From NCEH01 sp043195125 (GTDB lineage: Bacteria > Pseudomonadota > Alphaproteobacteria > Rhizobiales > Xanthobacteraceae): a DNA stretch of 64,000 nucleotides. Below are positions 50,599 to 59,333 of the stretch, piece by piece (position 1 is the stretch's first letter; each line of letters opens with the position of its first letter). The notes under the pieces were generated by a model. It was not told where the DNA came from. It worked only from the letters and a program-made list of their open reading frames with translations, and made no database searches. The stretch is from NCBI RefSeq assembly GCF_043195125.1, contig NZ_JBAFWR010000002.1. The stretch is one strand, 5' to 3'. Position numbers and translations under genes: made by a program.

Positions 50599-50695
50599 TT
50601 TATCCTCCAGACCGGCGCCTGCGCCGGGGGTAGCGCGGCCTGCGCCGCCACGCCGCTCTATGCCATTGCGATTCCGGCTATCATTGTACGCGCCA

Positions 50696-51688
50696 ATGAC
50701 ACAAGAGACGAACCTCTCCCCCATGTCCTCTTCCGAGTCCTCTTCCGCCGCGTCCCCGCTCCCCGCCCACGCGCCCCGCCTCGCCATCGGCACCCGCGGC
50801 AGCGCGCTGGCGCTGTGGCAGGCCCATGCCGTGCGCGACGCCTTGGCCACGGCCCTGGCCCGCCCGGCCGACAGCATCGCCATCGAGATCATCCGCACCT
50901 CGGGCGATGCGATCCAGGATCGCGCACTCTCCGAAGCCGGCGGCAAGGGGCTGTTCACCAAGGAGATCGAGGAAGCGCTGCTCGACGGTCGCATCGATCT
51001 CGCCGTGCATTCGGCCAAGGATGTGGCGACCTATCTGCCCGACGGGTTGCATTTAGCCGGCTATCTCCCCCGCGCCGACGTGCGCGACGCGCTGATCCTG
51101 CGCGAGGGCGCGGGCCTGTCCGACCTCAAGCCCGGGGCCATCATCGGCACCGCCTCGCTGCGGCGGGAGGCGCAATTGCGCCGCAAGCGGCCCGATCTGG
51201 AGGTGCAATTGCTGCGCGGAAATGTGCAGACGCGCCTCTCCAAGGTGCGCTCCGGCATCTTCGACGCCACCTTGCTGGCGCTCGCCGGCCTCACCCGGCT
51301 CGGGCTCGCCCATGAGACGAGCGCGATCCTGGACACAGATGATTTCCTGCCCGCCGTGGGCCAGGGCGCCGTCGCCATCGAGTGCCGGATCTCGGACGAA
51401 GCCACCAATGCCGCCATCGCGGCTATCACGTGCCGCGCCACCGGCATCGCGCTCGCCGCCGAGCGCGCCTTCCTCGCCGCACTGGACGGCTCCTGCCGCA
51501 CGCCCATCGCCGCGCTCGCGACCCTGAACGGGGAGCGGGTGCGCCTGCGCGGCCTGGTGCTCTCGCCCGACGGGCGCGACGCCGCCGAAGCCGATTCCAG
51601 CGCCCCCGTTGCGGACGCCGCGCGGCTCGGCGCCGACCTGGGCAAGGAACTGCGCACCAGCGCGCCGGCGCGGGCGCTCGGCCTGTAG
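50696..51688 (+). CDS. hemC: Hydroxymethylbilane synthase (porphobilinogen deaminase)
   Basis: A 330-residue enzyme that polymerises four porphobilinogens. RLAIGTRGSALALWQAHAVRDAL, SAKDVATYLPDGL, LRRKRPDLEVQLLRGNVQTRL, FLPAVGQGAVAIECR and the dipyrromethane-binding Cys in LDGSCRTPIAALA are present. The start may be ATG 50696 (MTQETN) or ATG 50723 (MSSSESS); the conserved part begins about 30 residues in, so both are possible. It is first of the heme block hemC-hemD-Mic60-hemY. Confidence 0.96.
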   Translation: MTQETNLSPMSSSESSSAASPLPAHAPRLAIGTRGSALALWQAHAVRDALATALARPADSIAIEIIRTSGDAIQDRALSEAGGKGLFTKEIEEALLDGRIDLAVHSAKDVATYLPDGLHLAGYLPRADVRDALILREGAGLSDLKPGAIIGTASLRREAQLRRKRPDLEVQLLRGNVQTRLSKVRSGIFDATLLALAGLTRLGLAHETSAILDTDDFLPAVGQGAVAIECRISDEATNAAIAAITCRATGIALAAERAFLAALDGSCRTPIAALATLNGERVRLRGLVLSPDGRDAAEADSSAPVADAARLGADLGKELRTSAPARALGL

Positions 51689-51820
51689 ACGCTACGCCGG
51701 CCTCATGCGCCGACTGGGAGGAGCTAAGCGCCGCTCGGCACGCTGCCGCGGGCCGGGGTCGGCTTCCGCATGGACCCTTTACCCCCACTCCCGCTATCGT
51801 TCGCCTGAAAGCCCGGTCCC

Positions 51821-52540
51821 ATGTCCCTCGCCGTCCCGTCCCAGCGCATCCTGCTGACCCGCCCGGAACCGGGCGCGGCGCGCACGCGGGCGCGGCTGGA
51901 GGCGCTCGGGCACACGGTGGTGAGCGATCCCATGCTGCGCTTCAAGGAAACCGGCGCGCCGCTGCCGCGCGGCCCGTTCTCCGCTCTCGCCTTCACCAGC
52001 GCGCATGGGGTGCGGGCGCTCGCCGCGCGGCCGCAGGCCAGCGCCCTGCGGGGCCTGCCGGTGTTCACCGTGGGCGCGCGCACCGGCGCGCAGGCGCGGG
52101 CGGCCGGCTTTGCCCATGTGATCGAGGCGGACGGAAACGTGCAGGCTCTCGCCGCCCTGCTGGCGGCGCGGCTCGCGCCGGGTGCCCGAATCCTGCATGC
52201 CGCCGGCGCCGACCGGGCGGGCGACCTCGCCGCCTTGCTCGGGCGGCACCATCTGGCGGTTGCGCTGTGCGTGCTCTATGCCATGGCCCCCGCGCAAACC
52301 CTTGCGGATGCAACGCGCACGGCGCTGCTTCTGGGCAATCTCGACACCGCTTTGCATTATTCGGCGCGCAGCGCCCAAACCCTGCTTCATTGCGTCGCTA
52401 CGGACGGCGTTAAGGAACTCTTACGGGCTTTGCGGCACTTGTGCTTGTCGCCGGCCATCGCCGCGCCGCTGGCTGCCGCCGGCTGCGCGGTCGAGATCGC
52501 CGGGGCGGCCGAAGAGGACGCGCTGCTGACTTTGCTGTAA
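51821..52540 (+). CDS. hemD: Uroporphyrinogen-III synthase
   Basis: A 239-residue protein, low in sequence conservation as normal for HemD: ILLTRPEPGAARTRARLEALGHTVVSDPMLRF, ALAFTSAHGVRALA, VFTVGARTGAQARAAGF, ILHAAGADRAGDLAALL, DTALHYSARSAQTLLHCV. It cyclises hydroxymethylbilane to uroporphyrinogen III. Identity is strongly supported by its place after hemC. Confidence 0.93.
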   Translation: MSLAVPSQRILLTRPEPGAARTRARLEALGHTVVSDPMLRFKETGAPLPRGPFSALAFTSAHGVRALAARPQASALRGLPVFTVGARTGAQARAAGFAHVIEADGNVQALAALLAARLAPGARILHAAGADRAGDLAALLGRHHLAVALCVLYAMAPAQTLADATRTALLLGNLDTALHYSARSAQTLLHCVATDGVKELLRALRHLCLSPAIAAPLAAAGCAVEIAGAAEEDALLTLL

Positions 52541-52617
52541 GGCAGAGGCAAGCTGCCGGCCGAACCGGCCGGACATTCGTCACCGGCCTGCCGGTAACCA
52601 AGAATACGAGGAGGCCC

Positions 52618-53943
52618 ATGGCGCACGACGATCCGACCCGCGAGGATACGGCCCGTCCGAAGGACCCGGCCGCCGCCTCCCTGGCTGCGGGAGAAACGTC
52701 CCATGGCGTGGAGCCGCACGATGCAAGCGGCGCCGCCGCTGCCACCGACGCGCTCGATGCCCCGGTCGGTCCGCAGGCGGAGCCGCGCGCGAATGAGCCC
52801 CAGGATGTGCCGCGTGCCGCCCCCGACGGCGCCGTGGACGACCCTCTGCCCCCCGCCCCGCCCACCGAGCCCCATGAGGAAACCGGCGCGGACGCGCCGG
52901 CTAGCCCGGCAACCGGCGCCGCCTCGAAGGCTGCGGACGAGGCCGCTTTCGAAGCCGCCCAGCCGATTCTCATCCCTCCGCCCGCCCCGGCGGCGCGCGG
53001 GGCCTCGCCCTGGCTTGCGCTGCTGCTGGGCACGTTGGGCGGCGCCGTGGTTGCGGCCCTGGTGGTCTATGGCCTGTCCTCGCGCCTTGGAACGGTCAGC
53101 GTCAGCGACGAAATCCAGCCCTTGGCCGCCCGCATCGCGGCCCTGGAGGCGCGCGGCGCCGCCGATCCGCGTGCGCTCGCAGCCTTGACGCAGCGGGTCG
53201 ACAAGATCGAGGCCACCGCCGCGCAGCAGCCCTCCCCGGAGCAGGAGCGCGCGTTGTTCGCCCAGGCTCAGGCCGACATCACCACCCTGCGCCAGGGGCA
53301 GCAGGGCCTTCAGGGTTCGGTGAAGGACGCGGCCACCGCCGCCGCCGGCGCCAGCCAGCAGGTGACCGCCCTCAGCGCCCGGGTCGATCAATCCGTCGCC
53401 GCGTCCACATCCACCAGCCGCGCCGCAGCCTCCATCGCGGTGCTGGCGGTGCTGAACGATGCCATCCGGTCCGGCCGCCCGTTCGTCGCGGAACTGGATG
53501 CCGCCCGCGCCGTGCTCGGCACCACGGCCGCCCCGCTTGATCCGTTCGCCTCGCTCGCGAGCGTCGGCTTCTCCTCTCCCGCCAAGCTCGCGAGCCGGTT
53601 GCAGCAGGCGGGAACCGAGGCTGCGGCCGCCCCGGCCGAAGCGACATCGACGGCGGGAAGCGTGGTGAACCGCCTGCTGTCCAGCGCCGAAAGCCTGGTC
53701 AAGGTGCGCCCGGCTGAAACCGCGCCCACGCCCGAGGTCCAGGCGACGCTCGACCAGGCGCTCGCCGCATTGCGCGCCGGGGATTTCGACACCGCGCTCG
53801 CGCGGCTCGACGCCCTGCCCCAGGGCACGAAGGACAAGCTCAAGTCCCTGATCGCCGAGATCCAGCAGCGCCGGAACGCAGCCAATGCGGTCGGTGCGCT
53901 CTATCTCCAGGCCCTGGCCGCCATTTCCGGGAAAGTGCCGTGA
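52618..53943 (+). CDS. Mic60/mitofilin-like inner-membrane protein
   Basis: A 441-residue protein: long acidic, Ala/Pro-rich cytoplasmic N terminus (1-125), one membrane helix (131-152, WLALLLGTLGGAVVAALVVYG), a coiled-coil periplasmic region (about 165-310) and a C-terminal mitofilin signature (ALAALRAGDFDTALARLDALPQGTKDKL..., ending in the AANAVGALYLQALAAISGK segment). Alphaproteobacterial Mic60 homologues are encoded beside hemD/hemY and are thought to shape intracytoplasmic membranes. It overlaps hemY by 4 bp. Family is clear from architecture and location; function is inferred. Confidence 0.88.
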   Translation: MAHDDPTREDTARPKDPAAASLAAGETSHGVEPHDASGAAAATDALDAPVGPQAEPRANEPQDVPRAAPDGAVDDPLPPAPPTEPHEETGADAPASPATGAASKAADEAAFEAAQPILIPPPAPAARGASPWLALLLGTLGGAVVAALVVYGLSSRLGTVSVSDEIQPLAARIAALEARGAADPRALAALTQRVDKIEATAAQQPSPEQERALFAQAQADITTLRQGQQGLQGSVKDAATAAAGASQQVTALSARVDQSVAASTSTSRAAASIAVLAVLNDAIRSGRPFVAELDAARAVLGTTAAPLDPFASLASVGFSSPAKLASRLQQAGTEAAAAPAEATSTAGSVVNRLLSSAESLVKVRPAETAPTPEVQATLDQALAALRAGDFDTALARLDALPQGTKDKLKSLIAEIQQRRNAANAVGALYLQALAAISGKVP

Positions 53944-55520
53944 TCCGTCTCGTCATCCTCCTCGTTCTGCTCGCCGCCGTCGCGTTCGGCGCCTCCTGGC
54001 TCGCCGACCGGCCGGGCGAGATCACCATGGTCTGGCAAGGCTGGCGCATCGAGACCAGCGTGCCGGTGGCGCTCGCCGCCCTCGCGCTGTTCAGCGGTGT
54101 GCTGCTTCTGGTCTGGCGGCTGATTTCGCTGCTGCTGTCCTCGCCGCGCCTCATCGCCCGCTTCTCGCGCCGCCGGCGCCGGGAAAAAGGCTGGGCCGCG
54201 GTGTCGCGCGGCCTGCTCGCCATCGGCGCGGGCAACGGCACGGAAGCAAAGAAAGCCAGCCAGGACGCCGCCCGTCTGCTGCCACATGAGCCGCTCACCC
54301 ATCTTCTGGCAGCTCAGACCGCCCAGTTCGAGGGCGACCCGGAACTGGCGCGGGCGAGCTTCCGCTTGATGCTGGAATCCCCCGACACCCGCCTGCTCGC
54401 CTTGCGCGGCCTGCATATGGAAGCGCGCCGCGCCGGCGATCTTTCCGCCGCGCGCCTGCTGGCGGAACAGGCGGCCGAACAGGCCCCGGCGCTCGCCTGG
54501 GCGGCCGATGCCGTGATCGAGGCGCGCTGCGCCGAAGGCGATTATCCCGGCGCCCGCGCGGTGCTGGAAAAGCAGATGGCGGCGAAGGGCATCGACAAGG
54601 TGCAGCATCGCCGGCGCCGCGCAATCCTGCTCGCCGCCGAGGCCATGGCGGTGGAAATCTCCGACCCGCCGGTGGCCAAGGAACGCGCGCTCGAAGCCGT
54701 ACGCCTCGCGCCGACGCTGGTGCCCGCCGCCGCCGTCGCAGGGCGCCTGCTCGGCTCCGCCGGCGAATTGAAGAAGGCGCTCAAGATCGTCGAGGCCGCC
54801 TATGCCACGACGCCCCATCCCGAACTGGCCGAAGTCGCCGCCCATCTGCGGCCGGGCGATGCCGCCCTCGATCGGCTTAAGCGCATCCGCCTGCTCGCGG
54901 CCAAGGCGCCGGCGCACCCGGAAAGCGCGATCGCGCTCGCCCACGCCTGCATCGACGCGCTGGAATTCGGCGAGGCGCGCGCCGTGCTCCAGCCGCTCGC
55001 CGCCGCGCCGACCCAGCGCATCTGCCTGCTGATGGCGGAGCTGGAAGCAAGCGAGCACGGCGATATCGGCAAGGCGCGCGAATGGGCCGCCCGGGCGGTC
55101 CGCGCCGCGCGCGACCCCGCCTGGATCGCCGACGGCGTGGTGTCCGAGCAATGGGCGCCGCTCTCGCCGGTCACCGGCAAGCTCGACGCCTATGTGTGGG
55201 CCGTGCCGCCGGGGGTTGCCGCGACCCCTATCCTGGAACACGAGGCGGAGCGCGTGCGCGCCGCCATCGCCGCCATTCCGCCCAAGCCCGTGGCCGCGCC
55301 CGAGGCGCCACCGGCCGAAAGCAACGATGCGGCGGCCGAGCCCGCGACCAACGGCACTCATCCACCCGCCGGTCCGGCCGAGACCACCCGGAGTGAGGGC
55401 GCCAGAGCGGAGACGCCCAAGCCCGCCCCGCTCGTCGCCCTGCCGCCGCTACCGGACGACCCGGGCCCGGAGCTCGACGACGACGAGGCCCTTGAGCCTC
55501 GCTCCCGTCCCGGCATGTGA
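53940..55520 (+). CDS. hemY: HemY-like tetratricopeptide membrane protein
   Basis: A 526-residue protein: two N-terminal membrane helices (about 2-18 and 39-62) with the HemY_N signature SWLADRPGEITMVWQGWRIETSVPVAL, then tetratricopeptide-like helices (LPHEPLTHLLAAQTAQFEGDPELARASFR..., RLLAEQAAEQAPALAWAADAVIEARCAEGDYPGARAVLEKQ) and a low-complexity Pro/Ala/Glu tail. HemY of this type is a membrane protein of uncertain function in heme or membrane biology. It is distinct from the Bacillus HemY oxidase. It overlaps the Mic60-like gene by 4 bp (ATGA-type). Confidence 0.92.
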   Translation: MIRLVILLVLLAAVAFGASWLADRPGEITMVWQGWRIETSVPVALAALALFSGVLLLVWRLISLLLSSPRLIARFSRRRRREKGWAAVSRGLLAIGAGNGTEAKKASQDAARLLPHEPLTHLLAAQTAQFEGDPELARASFRLMLESPDTRLLALRGLHMEARRAGDLSAARLLAEQAAEQAPALAWAADAVIEARCAEGDYPGARAVLEKQMAAKGIDKVQHRRRRAILLAAEAMAVEISDPPVAKERALEAVRLAPTLVPAAAVAGRLLGSAGELKKALKIVEAAYATTPHPELAEVAAHLRPGDAALDRLKRIRLLAAKAPAHPESAIALAHACIDALEFGEARAVLQPLAAAPTQRICLLMAELEASEHGDIGKAREWAARAVRAARDPAWIADGVVSEQWAPLSPVTGKLDAYVWAVPPGVAATPILEHEAERVRAAIAAIPPKPVAAPEAPPAESNDAAAEPATNGTHPPAGPAETTRSEGARAETPKPAPLVALPPLPDDPGPELDDDEALEPRSRPGM

Positions 55521-55529
55521 CCGGGCGGG

Positions 55530-56342
55530 GTGGGACGCGATCCTTATCCCCGCCGCATCGTCTGCCTCACCGAGGAGACGGTGGAGACGCTTTATCTGCT
55601 TGGCGAGGACCACCGCATCGCCGGCGTATCCGGCTATGCGGTGCGCCCGCCCCGCGTGCGCAAGGAAAAGCCCCGCGTTTCCGCCTTCGTCTCGGCGGAC
55701 CTGCCGAAGATCCTGGCGCTCGCGCCGGACCTGGTGCTGGCCTTTTCCGACCTGCAGGCGGACATCGTCGCCGATCTCGCCCGCGCCGGGCTGGATGTGC
55801 ACGTCTTCAACCAGCGCGGCATCGATGGCATCTTCGCCATGATCGCGACCCTCGCCGCCCTTGTGGGCGCGGCCGAAAAAGGGGCCGCGCTCATCGCCGA
55901 TCTGGACGCGCGGCTGGGGGCGGCCAAGGTCCGCGCCGCCGCACGCGCCGTGCGCCCCCGCGTCTATTTCGAAGAATGGGACGCGCCGATGATCTGCGGC
56001 ATCGGCTGGGTGTCGCAATTGGTGGAAATCGCAGGCGGCATCGACATCTTCGCCGACCGCGCCCAAGGCCGCGCCGCCCGCGAACGCTTCGTGAGCGAGG
56101 CGGAGGTGATCGCGCGGGCGCCCGACATGGTCATCGGCTCCTGGTGCGGCAAGAAGTTCAATCCCGCCCGCTTCGCCGCCCGTCCGGGCTTCGCCGAGCT
56201 TCCCGCAGTGCGCGCGGGGCGGCTGCATGAGATCAAGTCGAGCCTCATCCTGCAGCCCGGCCCCGCCGCCTTCACCGACGGGCTGGACGCTCTGTTGGCA
56301 CTATTCGATGGTTTTGAAAGCGAGCGGCTCCGCACGTCCTGA
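55530..56342 (+). CDS. Periplasmic-binding-protein-like metal/cobalamin receptor without signal peptide
   Basis: A 270-residue protein of the helical-backbone metal-receptor fold (BtuF/FhuD type): RIVCLTEETVETLYLLGEDHRIAGVSGYA, LPKILALAPDLVLAFSDLQADIVADLARAGLDVHVFNQRGIDGIFAMI. No signal peptide is visible from the GTG at 55530, and no upstream start would supply one, so it may be cytoplasmic or exported atypically. No permease or ATPase gene adjoins it. Ligand unknown; cobalamin is a guess from similarity. Confidence 0.82.
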   Translation: MGRDPYPRRIVCLTEETVETLYLLGEDHRIAGVSGYAVRPPRVRKEKPRVSAFVSADLPKILALAPDLVLAFSDLQADIVADLARAGLDVHVFNQRGIDGIFAMIATLAALVGAAEKGAALIADLDARLGAAKVRAAARAVRPRVYFEEWDAPMICGIGWVSQLVEIAGGIDIFADRAQGRAARERFVSEAEVIARAPDMVIGSWCGKKFNPARFAARPGFAELPAVRAGRLHEIKSSLILQPGPAAFTDGLDALLALFDGFESERLRTS

Positions 56343-56487
56343 GGGTTTTGCTTTTGTGGGGCCCTCGCCCTCGCCCTCTCGCTCTGCCCCCCGGAACCGC
56401 CGCCCCGGCCCCGCGCGATCCCGGCGCGGGAGGGACAAATGCGGCGCGCGCCTTGTGGCCCTCGAATGCCGGTGCTATGCGGCGCGG

Positions 56488-58293
56488 ATGACCGCAACGC
56501 CGCAGACCCATATCCGCAACTTCTCCATCGTCGCCCATATCGACCATGGAAAGTCCACGCTCGCCGACCGCCTGATCCAGCTCACCGGCGGCCTGAGCGA
56601 ACGCGAGATGACCGAGCAGGTGCTCGACAACATGGATATCGAGCGCGAGCGCGGCATCACCATCAAGGCGCAGACCGTGCGCCTCTCCTACAAAGCGAAG
56701 GATGGGGAAACCTATATCCTCAACCTAATCGACACCCCCGGCCACGTGGACTTCGCTTATGAGGTGAACCGCTCGCTCGCCGCCGTGGAAGGCTCGCTGC
56801 TGGTGGTGGACGCCTCCCAGGGGGTCGAGGCGCAGACGCTGGCCAACGTCTATCAGGCCATCGACAACAATCACGACATCGTTCCGGTGCTCAACAAGAT
56901 CGATCTGCCCGCCGCCGAGCCGGAGAAGGTGAAGGCGCAGATCGAGGACGTGATCGGCATCGACGCCTCCCAGGCGATCGGCATTTCGGCCAAGACCGGG
57001 CTCAATATCGACCAGGTGCTGGAAGCGATCGTCACCCGCCTGCCCCCGCCCGTGGGCGACCGCGACGCGCCGCTGAAGGCGCTGCTGGTGGATAGCTGGT
57101 ACGACACCTATCTCGGAGTGGTGGTGCTGGTGCGCGTGGTCGACGGCGTGGTGAAGAAGGGCCAGCGCATCAAGATGATGCGCACCGGCGCCGCCTATGA
57201 CATGGACCGCGTCGGCGTGTTCACCCCGAAAATGGTGGCCATGGAGAGCCTCGGCCCCGGCGAGATCGGCTTCCTCACCGGCTCCATCAAGGAAGTGGCG
57301 GAAACCCGCGTCGGCGACACCATCACGGATGAGAAGCGCCCCTGCGCCGAGCCCCTGCCGGGCTTCAAGCCGGCCCAGCCGGTGGTGTTCTGCGGCCTGT
57401 TTCCAGTGGATGCGGCGGATTTCGAGGATCTGCGCGCCGCCATGGGCAAGCTGCGCCTCAACGACGCCAGCTTCTCGTTCGAGATGGAGACCTCCGCGGC
57501 GCTCGGCTTCGGTTTCCGCTGCGGGTTTCTGGGCCTCCTGCACCTGGAGATCATCCAGGAACGCCTGGAGCGCGAGTTCAACCTCGACCTGATCGCGACC
57601 GCCCCCTCCGTCATCTACGAGATGGAGATGAGCGACGGCTCCACCATCGACCTGCACAACCCGGCCGACATGCCGGACGTGGTGAAGATCAAGGAAATCC
57701 GCGAGCCCTGGATCCGCGCCACCATCCTCACGCCGGACGATTATCTCGGCAGCGTGCTCAAGCTCTGCCAGGACCGGCGCGGCAACCAGATCGAACTGAC
57801 CTATGTGGGCGCGCGCGCCATGGTCACCTACGATCTGCCGCTGAACGAAGTGGTGTTCGATTTCTACGACCGGCTGAAGTCCATCTCGAAGGGCTATGCC
57901 TCGTTCGACTACAACATCACCGATTATCGCGAGGGCGACCTCGTGAAGATGTCGATCCTGGTGAATGCCGAGCCGGTGGACGCGCTCTCCATGCTGGTCC
58001 ATCGCACCCGTGCCGATCATCGCGGCCGCGCCATGTGCGAGAAGCTGAAGGACCTGATCCCCCAGCATCTGTTCAACATCCCGATCCAGGCCGCCATCGG
58101 CGCCAAGGTGATCGCGCGCGAGACCATCAAGGCGCTGCGCAAGGACGTGACCGCCAAATGCTACGGCGGCGACATCTCCCGTAAGCGCAAGCTGTTGGAC
58201 AAGCAGAAGGAAGGCAAGAAGAAGATGCGCCAGTTCGGGCGCGTCGAGATTCCCCAGGAAGCCTTCATCGCCGCGCTGAAGATGGACGACTGA
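56488..58293 (+). CDS. lepA: Elongation factor 4 (LepA)
   Basis: A 601-residue ribosomal GTPase. NFSIVAHIDHGKSTLADRL (G1), the G3 sequence DTPGHVDF and G4 NKIDLP are intact, followed by LKALLVDSWYDTYLGVVVLVRVVDG, the EF4-specific RCGFLGLLHLEIIQERLE, and the basic C-terminal domain KCYGGDISRKRKLLDKQKEGKKKMR. It back-translocates or remodels stalled ribosomes. ATG 56488 (MTATPQTHIRNFS) matches the family; the longer open frame upstream is not conserved. Confidence 0.97.
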   Translation: MTATPQTHIRNFSIVAHIDHGKSTLADRLIQLTGGLSEREMTEQVLDNMDIERERGITIKAQTVRLSYKAKDGETYILNLIDTPGHVDFAYEVNRSLAAVEGSLLVVDASQGVEAQTLANVYQAIDNNHDIVPVLNKIDLPAAEPEKVKAQIEDVIGIDASQAIGISAKTGLNIDQVLEAIVTRLPPPVGDRDAPLKALLVDSWYDTYLGVVVLVRVVDGVVKKGQRIKMMRTGAAYDMDRVGVFTPKMVAMESLGPGEIGFLTGSIKEVAETRVGDTITDEKRPCAEPLPGFKPAQPVVFCGLFPVDAADFEDLRAAMGKLRLNDASFSFEMETSAALGFGFRCGFLGLLHLEIIQERLEREFNLDLIATAPSVIYEMEMSDGSTIDLHNPADMPDVVKIKEIREPWIRATILTPDDYLGSVLKLCQDRRGNQIELTYVGARAMVTYDLPLNEVVFDFYDRLKSISKGYASFDYNITDYREGDLVKMSILVNAEPVDALSMLVHRTRADHRGRAMCEKLKDLIPQHLFNIPIQAAIGAKVIARETIKALRKDVTAKCYGGDISRKRKLLDKQKEGKKKMRQFGRVEIPQEAFIAALKMDD

Positions 58294-58607
58294 CCCCAGG
58301 TTCAGCCGGGCGCGCGCACTGCAGCATGCGACAATTGCGCCGCAACATATGCGGGAAAAGATTTTGAACACAAGGCGTTGACCCGACGCACAGGTGTCAT
58401 GCGCGGCTGATACCAGCGCGGGGTCGTCGAGACGGCTGGCAGTCGGGGGGCTGCTGGAACGGGTCGCGTCTGCCCGAGCATCACGGATCTCGGGCAGACG
58501 GCGATTCGTCCCTCGCCCCAGCCTGCGCCAGAGCCCCGGCTGCGCTCGGACGGTCCTGGGAGGAACCGGCTGATGCCCTTTCCACTCCCACAGGATCGAG
58601 GTGCTTC
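58294..58607. other. lepA-VIT spacer with a long hairpin
   Basis: 314 bp without a gene. Contains an exact 12-bp inverted repeat (58467-58478 with 58489-58500, 10-nt loop) in the middle, upstream of the VIT1/CCC1 transporter, and a TTGACC (58377-58382) that could be a -35 element. No T-run follows the hairpin. Confidence 0.6.
58467..58500. repeat. 12-bp perfect hairpin upstream of the VIT1/CCC1 gene
   Basis: CGTCTGCCCGAG and CTCGGGCAGACG with a 10-nt loop, 108 bp before the transporter start. It could be a leader stem, an operator, or a leaky terminator of lepA. Confidence 0.6.
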
Positions 58608-59303
58608 ATGGCCAGCCCGCACACGGAAGGTCACCTCATCGACCGCATCGGCTGGCTGCGCGCCGCCGTGCTTGGCGCCAATGACGGCATCGTCTCCACC
58701 GCCAGCCTGATCGTCGGCGTCGCGTCCGCCTCGGCCACCCATTCGGACATTCTGGTCGCCGGCGTGGCGGGGCTGGTCGCCGGCGCCATGTCCATGGCGG
58801 CGGGCGAATATGTCTCGGTCAGCTCCCAATCGGACACGGAAAAGGCCGACCTCGCGCGCGAGACCGCGGAACTCAAGGCCGATCCGGTCGCCGAGCGGCG
58901 CGAGCTGGCGGCCATCTATATCAGCCGCGGGCTTGAACCGGGGCTGGCCCATCAGGTGGCCGAGCAGTTGATGGCGCGCGACCCGCTTGAAGCCCATGCG
59001 CGCGACGAACTGGGCATTTCCGAATTCACCACCGCCCGGCCGATCCAGGCCGCGCTCACCTCCGCCGCCTCGTTCGCGGTCGGCGCCATCCTGCCCCTGC
59101 TGATGGCGGTGGTGACACCGTCCACGCTTCAGGTGCCCGTGGTGGCGGGCGCTTCGCTGGTGTTTCTTGCCGTGCTGGGCGCCATCGCGGCGAAGGCCGG
59201 CGGCGCCGAAGTGATGCGCGCCACGGCCCGCGTCACCTTCTGGGGCGCCATCGCCATGGCCGCCACCGCCGGCATCGGCGCCCTCTTCGGCACCGTAGTC
59301 TGA
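58608..59303 (+). CDS. VIT1/CCC1-family iron/manganese transporter
   Basis: A 231-residue membrane protein with the VIT signature HLIDRIGWLRAAVLGANDGIVSTASLIVGVASA, then a membrane helix with MSMAAGEYVSVSSQSDTEKADLARE, and three C-terminal helices (about 155-230). The metal-binding loop (DLARETAELKADPVAERRELAAIYISRGLEP) is acidic. In bacteria such proteins export Fe2+ or Mn2+ or load it. Substrate inferred from family only. ATG 58608 follows GGATCGAGGTGCTTC. Confidence 0.93.
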   Translation: MASPHTEGHLIDRIGWLRAAVLGANDGIVSTASLIVGVASASATHSDILVAGVAGLVAGAMSMAAGEYVSVSSQSDTEKADLARETAELKADPVAERRELAAIYISRGLEPGLAHQVAEQLMARDPLEAHARDELGISEFTTARPIQAALTSAASFAVGAILPLLMAVVTPSTLQVPVVAGASLVFLAVLGAIAAKAGGAEVMRATARVTFWGAIAMAATAGIGALFGTVV

Positions 59304-59333
59304 GGCGAAAGCGGCGGGGGTTTACCCCCGCGA

